Positions 55,058 to 62,293 of a DNA stretch of 64,000 nucleotides are shown one piece after another. The notes beneath the pieces were generated by a model that saw only the letters and a program-made list of their open reading frames with translations, made no database searches and was not told the DNA's origin. Source of the stretch: Clostridium neonatale (GTDB lineage: Bacteria > Bacillota > Clostridia > Clostridiales > Clostridiaceae); assembly GCF_001458595.1 (NCBI RefSeq), contig NZ_LN890327.1:202178-266177 (forward strand), written 5' to 3'. Numbering within the stretch: position 1 is the stretch's first letter; each line of letters starts with the position of its first letter. Both the position numbers and the translations under genes were made by a program.

Positions 55058-56143
55058 ATGTCAAATAAGTTAAGAGCAGGGATAGTAGGGGCAACTGGTA
55101 TGGTTGGACAAAGATTTGCATGTCTTTTGGAAAATCATCCATGGTTTGAAGTAACTGTACTTGCAGCAAGTAAAAGATCAGCAGGAAAATCTTATAAAGA
55201 AGCTGTAGGAGATAAGTGGAAGATGGATGAGCCAATGCCTAAAAAATATGAGGACATGGTAGTAATGGATTCAGATGATATTGATGCAATTGGTGGAAAA
55301 GTAGATTTTGTATTCTGTGCAGTATCATTAAATAAAGAAGATACAAAAAAATTAGAAGAAAAATATGCAAAGAATGAAATACCAGTTGTTTCAAACAACT
55401 CAGCACATAGGCATACAGACGATGTTCCAATGATTATTCCAGAAATAAATGGAGAGCATGTTAAAATAATAGAAGCTCAAAGAAAGAGACTTGGAACAAA
55501 GAGAGGATTTATTGCAGTTAAGCCAAACTGTTCAATTCAAAGCTATGTTCCAGCATTAAATGCACTAAAAGAATTTGGACTTGAAAAAGTTGTAGTAAGC
55601 ACTTATCAAGCAATATCAGGTGCTGGTAAAACATTTAATGACTGGCCAGAAATGATTGATAATGTTATTCCATACATTGGTGGAGAAGAAGAAAAGAGCG
55701 AAATTGAACCACTTAAAATCTGGGGTAAAATTGAAGGAGACAAGATTGTTGATGCAAAATCACCAGTTATAAGTGCACAATGTGTAAGAGTTGCAGTTGC
55801 AAATGGACACTTGGCAACAATTTCAGTTAAGTTTAAAAACAAACCAGCTAAAGAACAAATAATAGAGAAATGGAATAGTTATAAAGCTGATGATGTAGTA
55901 TTAAGTCTTCCAAGCGCGCCAAAGCAATTTATAAGATATATGGAAGAACCAGACAGACCTCAAACTAATTTGGATAGAGATTATGAAGGCGGAATGGGAA
56001 TTTCAATGGGTAGACTTAGAGAAGATGTGATTTTTGATTACAAATTTGTAGGACTTTCTCATAATACTTTAAGAGGTGCTGCAGGTGGAGCAGTATTGTC
56101 TGCTGAATATTTAAAAGCTACAGGATATTTGACTGCTAAATAG
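55058..56143 (+). CDS. asd: aspartate-semialdehyde dehydrogenase
   Basis: 361 residues. Reduces aspartyl phosphate to aspartate semialdehyde for lysine, threonine, methionine and diaminopimelate. Seen: GIVGATGMVGQRF (NADP), PVVSNNSAHRHTDDVPMIIP, catalytic Cys158 in VKPNCSIQSYVPAL, and RVAVANGH. The wording and length match the archaeal/fungal-type enzyme rather than the E. coli type. Start chosen: ATG at 55058 after GAGGTGAG; the upstream in-frame ATG at 54992 has no ribosome site. Confidence 0.95.
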   Translation: MSNKLRAGIVGATGMVGQRFACLLENHPWFEVTVLAASKRSAGKSYKEAVGDKWKMDEPMPKKYEDMVVMDSDDIDAIGGKVDFVFCAVSLNKEDTKKLEEKYAKNEIPVVSNNSAHRHTDDVPMIIPEINGEHVKIIEAQRKRLGTKRGFIAVKPNCSIQSYVPALNALKEFGLEKVVVSTYQAISGAGKTFNDWPEMIDNVIPYIGGEEEKSEIEPLKIWGKIEGDKIVDAKSPVISAQCVRVAVANGHLATISVKFKNKPAKEQIIEKWNSYKADDVVLSLPSAPKQFIRYMEEPDRPQTNLDRDYEGGMGISMGRLREDVIFDYKFVGLSHNTLRGAAGGAVLSAEYLKATGYLTAK

Positions 56144-56160
56144 ATGTTTAATATATAGAA

Positions 56161-56201
56161 ATGTGCCTTTGGCTTAATAATTAGCCAAAGGCACATTTTT
56201 A
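56161..56201. terminator. terminator between asd and the carboxypeptidase gene (convergent)
   Basis: ATGTGCCTTTGGCT (56161-56174) pairs perfectly with AGCCAAAGGCACAT (56183-56196), T5 to the right and A-rich to the left. Confidence 0.9.
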
Positions 56202-57434
56202 ATGTTTTCTTTTTCTTATTTTAAACTTCTTCTTAGAAAAATTAACGCCTACAAAGATTAATCCTAAACCAACAATAGCACCAGCTGCAATGCTTAATAC
56301 AGGAAAATTCTTTTTTGACATTAGTGGAACATAATCAACTGATTCACCAGCAAGTAAATCAGTTGTAATAAACTCTTTTCCATTTACCGAAATAGTTCCT
56401 TTTAAAATAGGATCATTTTTATTAAAAGAACTCTTACTCAAATCTTTATTTTCAACGGTTATATTAGAACTTACATTGTTTTCTTCACCTTTTTTTACAT
56501 AATAATTTATATCTTCAGGTGCAAGAAGGGGAATTTCTAAATTATCCTTTATCTTATATGTTGATACTTCTTGATTTTTTTTATATAAATTTACTAAAGA
56601 ATAGTTATTGAAACCATAATCAAAAACAGTCTGCATATCATGGAAATTTTGATTTTTATCTAATGCATTTAGAAAAGATGCAACTAGAACATGTCCATCT
56701 TTCTCAGCAGCAGCTACATATGTATGATTAGCAACAGTTGTATATCCATTTTTTCCGCATGTAGCATATTGATAATAATATTTGGAATTTTTATTTATCA
56801 TATGATTTTTATTGTTTACTATAATTTTTCTTTCAGGATTATTTTTCATTACAATCTCATAGTAAGGAACTTCTGAAATCTCCATAAAATCCTTATTTTT
56901 TATTGCTTCTCTTAGTATTAGAGCTAAATCATGAGGTGTGGTGACATGGCCTTTATCTGGAAGCCCACTTGGATTTTTAAATGTAGTATTTACAGCTCCT
57001 ATTTCTTTGGCTCTTTTATTCATAAGTACTGAAAAATCTTCTATGCTACCAGAAATATGGATTGCTATTGCATTAGCGCAATCATTTCCAGACTCCATAA
57101 GTAAACCTAGAAGTAAATCCTTCATTGTTAGCTCATCACCAGTTAATAATCCGATGGCAGTACCATCAATAGAAGTAAAGTCTTGTGTGACTTTAACGGT
57201 TTCATCTAATTTACAACTTTCTAGTGCTATTAATGCTGTCATTACTTTTGTTGTAGAGGCTGGTTCAAAAGATTTATTTTCATTTTTCCCGAAAAGAACC
57301 TGGCCGGTTGAAGCATCAATAAGTATAGATCCTTCAGCATTAATATTAGGTTCTTCCACTGCATTTGCTTTTGCATTAGAGAATGAAAAGCAAACTAAAA
57401 ACAGTAAAACCAATATCTTTACATACTTTTTCAT
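56199..57434 (-). CDS. D-alanyl-D-alanine carboxypeptidase (DacA/PBP5-like)
   Basis: 411 residues. Low-molecular-weight PBP that trims peptidoglycan stem peptides outside the membrane. Seen: signal peptide (about 1-25), S60-T-T-K63 in EPASTTKVMTA, S115-G-N in LMESGNDCANAIA, and K228-N-G in TCGKNGYTT, where the family usually has KTG. A C-terminal domain and a final membrane helix with the basic tail KKFKIRKRKH follow. Start chosen: ATG at 57434, with GGAG nine bases before; the ATG at 57449 lies upstream of that site. Possibly sporulation-linked (DacB/DacF type), not shown. Confidence 0.92.
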   Translation of the reverse strand: MKKYVKILVLLFLVCFSFSNAKANAVEEPNINAEGSILIDASTGQVLFGKNENKSFEPASTTKVMTALIALESCKLDETVKVTQDFTSIDGTAIGLLTGDELTMKDLLLGLLMESGNDCANAIAIHISGSIEDFSVLMNKRAKEIGAVNTTFKNPSGLPDKGHVTTPHDLALILREAIKNKDFMEISEVPYYEIVMKNNPERKIIVNNKNHMINKNSKYYYQYATCGKNGYTTVANHTYVAAAEKDGHVLVASFLNALDKNQNFHDMQTVFDYGFNNYSLVNLYKKNQEVSTYKIKDNLEIPLLAPEDINYYVKKGEENNVSSNITVENKDLSKSSFNKNDPILKGTISVNGKEFITTDLLAGESVDYVPLMSKKNFPVLSIAAGAIVGLGLIFVGVNFSKKKFKIRKRKH

Positions 57435-57592
57435 TATTCTATTCTCCATAAAAATTATTTTGCTTACTCAGTACATTTTACCAAATAATTATAATTAATT
57501 CCATAAAAATTTCTATGCACTTGTAATTATAGTGTATTTTATATAATATATGTCAATAATTTTAATATAATAAATATGGAGAGGGGACACAT

Positions 57593-58270
57593 ATGTTAGA
57601 AGAACTTTTTAAGGATAAAAAGAAGCTTGGCATATATATTGTCATATTAATATTATTAACTATTCTTGGTTTTAATTATTACAGGAATGGGTATAAGGAA
57701 TTAAGAAAAAATAATGATGAAGATATATTTGTTGAACAAAATAATGAGTCTGATAATTCAGCTTATTTTGAGAATGAGAGCAATTCTAAAAGTGAATTTT
57801 CTGAGAAAAGCATTCCTTTAAAAGATAAAAACATAGTTGTGGAAATTAAAGGGGAAGTAAAAAAGCCTGATGTTTATACATTAGAAGATGAGTCTATAGT
57901 AAAAGATGTAATAGATCTTGCAGGTGGTGTAACAGAAGAAGCTGATCTAAGTAATATAAATAGAGCAAAGAAATTACAAAATCATGAGTTAATATATATT
58001 AGAAACAAGAATGAAATAAATGATAAGGTTGAAGATAATACAGTTGTAAATAATATAGAAACTACAACTAATGTAAGCAATATGGTCAATATAAATTCTG
58101 CAACATTAGAGGAATTAAAAACTTTAAATGGTATAGGTGATGCTAAGGCCAATGGAATAATAGAGTATAGAGAGAAAAGTGGTGGGTTTACTTCTACTGA
58201 TCAAATAAAAGAAGTGGATGGAATTGGTGAAAAAATGTTTGAGAAAATTAAAGATAAGATAGAAGTTTAA
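57593..58270 (+). CDS. comEA: competence protein ComEA, helix-hairpin-helix DNA-binding
   Basis: 225 residues. Membrane-anchored DNA receptor of the uptake machinery. Seen: N-terminal membrane helix (about 15-35), an acidic linker, an SLBB domain (about 82-140, VVEIKGEVKKPDVYTLE), and a C-terminal pair of HhH motifs (about 160-225, VNINSATLEELKTLNGIGDA and KANGIIEYREKSGGF). Typical ComEA architecture. No comEB/comEC follow; the gene stands alone before the 71-nt repeats. SD GGAGAGG precedes the ATG. Confidence 0.95.
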   Translation: MLEELFKDKKKLGIYIVILILLTILGFNYYRNGYKELRKNNDEDIFVEQNNESDNSAYFENESNSKSEFSEKSIPLKDKNIVVEIKGEVKKPDVYTLEDESIVKDVIDLAGGVTEEADLSNINRAKKLQNHELIYIRNKNEINDKVEDNTVVNNIETTTNVSNMVNINSATLEELKTLNGIGDAKANGIIEYREKSGGFTSTDQIKEVDGIGEKMFEKIKDKIEV

Positions 58271-58347
58271 AATATTTGATTATATGTTATGATAATTGCA
58301 AGATTAAGAGAAAGATTATATAATAAACAAAGAAACATCTTCAAAGA

Positions 58348-58418
58348 GGAAACATCTTCATTAGTAGATGAAGATGGGCTATACTGCTAAGTTAGTACCT
58401 CACTAAGCATTATATGCC
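58348..58418. repeat. 71-nt structured repeat, unit 1
   Basis: Unit layout: GGAAA, then CATCTTCAT (6-14) pairing with ATGAAGATG (21-29), then GGCTATACTGC (30-40) able to pair with GCATTATATGCC (60-71). The middle TTAGT-ACCTC-ACTAA can fold as a small hairpin in this copy. The 73-base gap before unit 2 is plain AT-rich sequence. Confidence 0.8.
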
Positions 58419-58491
58419 TATGACACATAACTGTAATACTGTAATGATAACATAAAGTATATGTTGTGGATTTTTATTGCTAGTAGTTAAA

Positions 58492-58562
58492 GGAAACATC
58501 TTTATCTATCGATGAAGATGGGCTATACTGCTAGGTTCGTGCCTCACCAAGCATTATATGCC
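58492..58562. repeat. 71-nt structured repeat, unit 2
   Basis: Exactly 71 nt again. The hairpin is CATCTTTAT/ATGAAGATG with one T-G pair, and its loop is CTATCG. The segment 30-40 and the last 12 bases are identical to unit 1. Two bases separate it from unit 3. Confidence 0.8.
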
Positions 58563-58564
58563 GA

Positions 58565-58635
58565 GGGAACATCTTCATCAGTATATGAAGATGGGCTACA
58601 CTGTCAGGCTTGCACATCACTAAGCATTATATGCC
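58565..58635. repeat. 71-nt structured repeat, unit 3
   Basis: Exactly 71 nt. The stem CATCTTCAT/ATGAAGATG is kept, with a different loop (CAGTAT). GGCTACACTGT replaces GGCTATACTGC; the TGC-to-TGT change keeps pairing with GCA through a G-U pair. The last 12 bases are identical to the other units. The next gene begins 86 bases after its end. Confidence 0.8.
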
Positions 58636-58720
58636 TATTCAATTTAATTAAATCCCTTTATAACAACATATATTAATAAACATATATAATAAAATTAACA
58701 AAAATTTAGGGGGAAAATAT

Positions 58721-59425
58721 ATGTCAAAGAAGATAGCAAGCATATTGATGAGCTTAGTATTATGTGTATCTTTAATTAGCTGTGGAAATGGAAAAACAGA
58801 AGATGAAGCAGCAAAAGAAAATAATACAGCTCAAGAGCAGCAAAAGACAGATGCGACAGATGCATACCTTACAGGAGAATGGGCAGAAGATCGTACATTA
58901 GATGAGCTTAAAACTGTATTTGATGAAAAGCTTGCTAACGTAGAGAAAATAACAAAAGATACAGGATTGAAGTATTCATTAGATGAGAAGATTAAGAAGA
59001 TCGATGGCCAACAAGTGACAGAAAAAGCAATTTATTTTGATAATGAAAATCCAGAAATGAACAAAATGGAAAGCATGTATTTTGGATTAAAAATATATGG
59101 AGAAGATTTATCAAGTGGAGAAATTCAATTAAAATTAAGCTTGAAATTTGATAGTAAGGATGCAATAGAAAGCGGAAAGTTTGATTTAGGAGAAACAGCT
59201 TTTGCTAAATACATAGAAGCCTTTACAGGAGAAGAGAATAAAGATTATTCTAACATAAATAATACTATAATTGAACAAATGAAAAGTGGTCAAGAAGAAG
59301 TAATAGTTAGTAATACAACAAAAGATGGGTTAAAAGAAGAATATCTTGCTGATAAGGATTATATTGTTTATAAATTATCAACTAAAAAATATGTATTTGC
59401 AAATGCAGAAATGAGCATGGAATAA
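58721..59425 (+). CDS. hypothetical lipoprotein, 234 aa
   Basis: Signal peptide with lipobox LISC (lipidated Cys21), then a Glu/Gln/Lys-rich linker (about 25-45) and a folded part of about 185 residues including AYLTGEWAEDRTLDELKTVF. Family not recognised; it has the make-up of surface lipoproteins of unknown role in clostridia. SD AGGGGGA precedes the ATG. The small membrane protein gene follows 19 bases later, so they are probably one unit, with the 71-nt repeats in its upstream region. Confidence 0.75.
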   Translation: MSKKIASILMSLVLCVSLISCGNGKTEDEAAKENNTAQEQQKTDATDAYLTGEWAEDRTLDELKTVFDEKLANVEKITKDTGLKYSLDEKIKKIDGQQVTEKAIYFDNENPEMNKMESMYFGLKIYGEDLSSGEIQLKLSLKFDSKDAIESGKFDLGETAFAKYIEAFTGEENKDYSNINNTIIEQMKSGQEEVIVSNTTKDGLKEEYLADKDYIVYKLSTKKYVFANAEMSME

Positions 59426-59444
59426 AAGTTTAGGAGGATATGTT

Positions 59445-59849
59445 TTGGAAAACGAAGAAATAAAGAAGGATATCAATAATGAAAGCGAAGAAAATACTTC
59501 AAGTGTGGAAAATAAAACTGATGAGACTAATATAGAATCAGTAGAAAGTGAAACTTCAGTAGAAGAATCTGAGAAATGTGAAAATGAAGATGGTGCAAAC
59601 GAAGAAATAAAAGAAACTTCATTATTAAAGAAGATTTTTAGCAATGTATTAGATCAATCACTTATGATAGCATTATCAAGTATTTTGTTAATCATCTTTG
59701 ACTTTTTAATAAAATTTGCAGGATATATGGTTGTTATGCCTTTAGGAGTGCTATTAATAATATACTTCATAGTTAATTCACTTTATTCGCCAATACTTAA
59801 GAATAGCAAATTTAAAAAGACTCTAGGCGAAAAAATATTTAATATATAG
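59445..59849 (+). CDS. small acidic membrane protein, 134 aa
   Basis: An acidic N-terminal half (about 1-58, Glu/Asn/Ser-rich) followed by two hydrophobic segments (about 68-88 and 92-108) and a basic C terminus (KFKKTLGEKIFNI). It begins with TTG at 59445, eight bases after AGGAGG; there is no nearby ATG with a ribosome site. No family recognised. Downstream terminator at 59878. Confidence 0.7.
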   Translation: MENEEIKKDINNESEENTSSVENKTDETNIESVESETSVEESEKCENEDGANEEIKETSLLKKIFSNVLDQSLMIALSSILLIIFDFLIKFAGYMVVMPLGVLLIIYFIVNSLYSPILKNSKFKKTLGEKIFNI

Positions 59850-59877
59850 AATATTAATTATATAAAATAAAAATTTG

Positions 59878-59926
59878 AGTACAAACTTATTAAAAAATAT
59901 ATTTAAATAGTTTGTGCTTTTTTATT
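59878..59926 (+). terminator. terminator after the small membrane protein gene
   Basis: AGTACAAACT near 59879 pairs with AGTTTGTGCT near 59909 (one G-T pair), followed by T6. Confidence 0.8.
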
Positions 59927-60126
59927 GTAAAATTTCAATTTTAACCAATAAAATTTATTGGCGTAAAGATAACTTTTAAATTATAATAGGATAGGTACAT
60001 AAGTAATAAGGAAAATACCTATTCATATGTATATTTATAGGTATAAGTGATTCAGCAAACATAAAATTTGGATTATCAGCTTAAGAATATAGATTAAAAA
60101 TATTAATGTAAATTTAGGAGCGTGCA

Positions 60127-61482
60127 ATGAGAAGAGGAAGCGATATTATTGTTAAAATAGAGAATTCAGAATTTCCGTCAACAGGAATAGGTTATGCAGA
60201 AGATAAAAAAATATATGTAAAGAATGCTTTTCCAGGCCAGACGGTTAAAGCGAGAGTTAAAAAGAAAAGAGATACTTATGCAGAAGCAAAACTTATTGAA
60301 GTGATTGATAAAGCAGAATATGAAATTGATGCAGTATGTCCTCATTTTGGAGTATGTGGAGGATGTTCATCACAAAATTTATCATATGAAAAGCAATTAG
60401 AGTTTTTAAGTGAAGAAATAAAAGATTTATTTAAAAATGCAGATGTTCCAATGGGAAATTATCTGGGGATTCAAGGCAGTCCAGAACAGTTTGAATACAG
60501 AAATAAAATGGAATTTACTTTTGGAGATGCAGAAAAAGGTGCTCCACTTGGTGTTGGAATGCACATGATAGGTAAATCCTTTGGGATAATAACAGTTGAT
60601 GAATGTAAGCTTGTAGATGAAGATTATAGAAAAATAATAAAGCTTACAGTAGAATATTTTAGAGAACAAAATTTACCTTATTATAGATTAATGAAGGCTG
60701 AGGGTTATTTAAGACACTTAGTAATAAGAAAAGCCAAAAATACAGGAGAATTGTTAGTAAATTTAGTAACTACAACTCAAATAGATTTTGATTTAAGTGA
60801 ATATGTAAAGTTATTAAGGGATCAAAAATATTCAGGAAGATTAGTTTCAATTATACATACAGAAAATGACTCAAGATCAGATGCAGTAATACCAGAAAAG
60901 GTTAATGTACTTTATGGTAAAGACTATATAAGAGAAGAACTTTTAGGTCTTGAATTTAACATATCACCATTTTCATTCTTCCAAACTAATACAAAGGGAG
61001 CAGAACAACTTTACTCAATGGTTAGGGAGTTCATGGGAGATAGTGAAAATAAAGTTGTATTTGACCTTTATTGTGGAACTGGAACAATTGGTCAAATAGT
61101 TGCACCAAAAGCTAAGAAAGTTATAGGTATTGAACTTATAGAAGAAGCTGTTGAAGCAGCTAAGGAAAATGCTAAGCTAAATGGATTAGATAACTGTACT
61201 TTCCTTGCTGGAGATGTTGCAGAAATAATTAAAACAGTTAAAGATAAACCAGATATAATTATTTTAGATCCACCAAGAAGCGGGGTTCATCCTAAGGCAC
61301 TTGATTATGTAATTAAGTTTAATGCACCAGAGATAATATATGTTTCATGTAATCCTAAGACTTTAGTTAATGATCTTAAAGTTCTTATTGAAAGAGGATA
61401 TGAAGTTGTGCAGACTAAGGTTAAGGATATGTTCCCTAATACACCTCATGCTGAGACTGTTGTGAAGCTAATCAAGAAATAG
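60127..61482 (+). CDS. rlmD: 23S rRNA (uracil-C5)-methyltransferase, RlmD/RumA type
   Basis: 451 residues. Seen: N-terminal TRAM domain (about 1-60), the Fe-S cluster motif [20 protein letters not shown] (three Cys, CxxxxxCxxC), SAM motif [27 protein letters not shown], and the catalytic Cys in YVSCNPKT. It methylates a uridine such as U1939 of 23S rRNA; the exact site among RlmD/RlmCD/TrmA paralogues cannot be set by sequence alone. Followed by a terminator and the start of a variable region. Confidence 0.95.
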   Translation: MRRGSDIIVKIENSEFPSTGIGYAEDKKIYVKNAFPGQTVKARVKKKRDTYAEAKLIEVIDKAEYEIDAVCPHFGVCGGCSSQNLSYEKQLEFLSEEIKDLFKNADVPMGNYLGIQGSPEQFEYRNKMEFTFGDAEKGAPLGVGMHMIGKSFGIITVDECKLVDEDYRKIIKLTVEYFREQNLPYYRLMKAEGYLRHLVIRKAKNTGELLVNLVTTTQIDFDLSEYVKLLRDQKYSGRLVSIIHTENDSRSDAVIPEKVNVLYGKDYIREELLGLEFNISPFSFFQTNTKGAEQLYSMVREFMGDSENKVVFDLYCGTGTIGQIVAPKAKKVIGIELIEEAVEAAKENAKLNGLDNCTFLAGDVAEIIKTVKDKPDIIILDPPRSGVHPKALDYVIKFNAPEIIYVSCNPKTLVNDLKVLIERGYEVVQTKVKDMFPNTPHAETVVKLIKK

Positions 61483-61535
61483 CGCAGTATCAAAGGTTTC
61501 GCGGATTTTAATTAAATATTGAAGTGTGTTTTATG

Positions 61536-61566
61536 TTCCCTAAGACTAGGTCTTGGGGAATTTTTG
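61536..61566 (+). terminator. rlmD terminator
   Basis: TTCCCTAAGAC (61536-61546) pairs with GTCTTGGGGAA (61550-61560) through one G-T, followed by T5. Confidence 0.85.
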
Positions 61567-62232
61567 TGGTTAGGGGGGCTAACTTTTACGCAGAAGTGAG
61601 GATATTTGCGTATTTATTTGAGTAAAAAATTGGTTATCTCATTATTAATATATAAATATGGTTTTATAGATATTTCACATGGAATATGTATTATTAATAT
61701 AAAGAAATATAGTACCTGAAACTGCCAGTAAAAAAATGGTTTCTAGATATTAGGTTTATCTCGCAGCTGTTTTGCTGGAGGTGCAAATTTCGGAAAAACT
61801 TTATTTTTATTGTTTGAGCTTACAAATCAACTGTCTTAAAGGTGATAGGAGGGGGGGGATTAAATAGCTTCTATTTTTTAAAAGAAATATTATGGCATAG
61901 AACAATTAGTTCATAGTATAATATTTTTACTTATATTAAGTTGCGTGGCTTCATTTTTAAATTTAACTTTTTTGTATAGGAATATCTTTAGGAATTTCAA
62001 GTCATATAATATTGAATATCTTAACGTTTGAAATATATTAATTGGAATTTTGTACTCTTAGATAATTTTCATTTATTATTGATTTCTATGGAAAGCTTGA
62101 AATAAGGGGATTATGGCGGTTGAGGTAGAATAGATAGGCATGTTTAATAGAGAATTTAATAAGATAAATTACTATAATGTAATGAGTGGAGGAACTTTAT
62201 ATGCTTATACATAAGAATATGCAAAATAAGGG

Positions 62233-62260
62233 TTGAAAAGTTCAGATAAAAGAATATAAT
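62233..62260 (+). promoter_or_regulatory. promoter of the restriction-modification gene
   Basis: TTGAAA at 62233-62238 and TATAAT at 62255-62260, spacer 16; start predicted near 62267, about 27 bases before the ATG. Confidence 0.6.
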
Positions 62261-62293
62261 AAAAGAGCAGGATTTGGTTAAGAAATGGGGGGT

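Larger units (their letters stand above)
58271..58720. other. 450-bp intergenic region with tandem structured repeats
   Basis: No protein gene is seen. It contains the three 71-nt units listed next, plus a 12-base partial copy (GAAACATCTTCA at 58332-58343) just before the first unit. Confidence 0.7.
61483..62293. other. 811-bp boundary region between core genes and the RM gene
   Basis: No gene is seen after the rlmD terminator. A short SD-plus-ATG with ten codons is present at 62201-62236 (see findings), and a promoter at 62233-62260. A G7 run lies near 61853. The rest is AT-rich. Confidence 0.5.

Noticed and set aside
58332..58635. CRISPR array
   Set aside because: Only three units, 71 nt long, with gaps of 73 and 2 bases and internal stems; no cas genes in the window. 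The spacing is not that of spacers.
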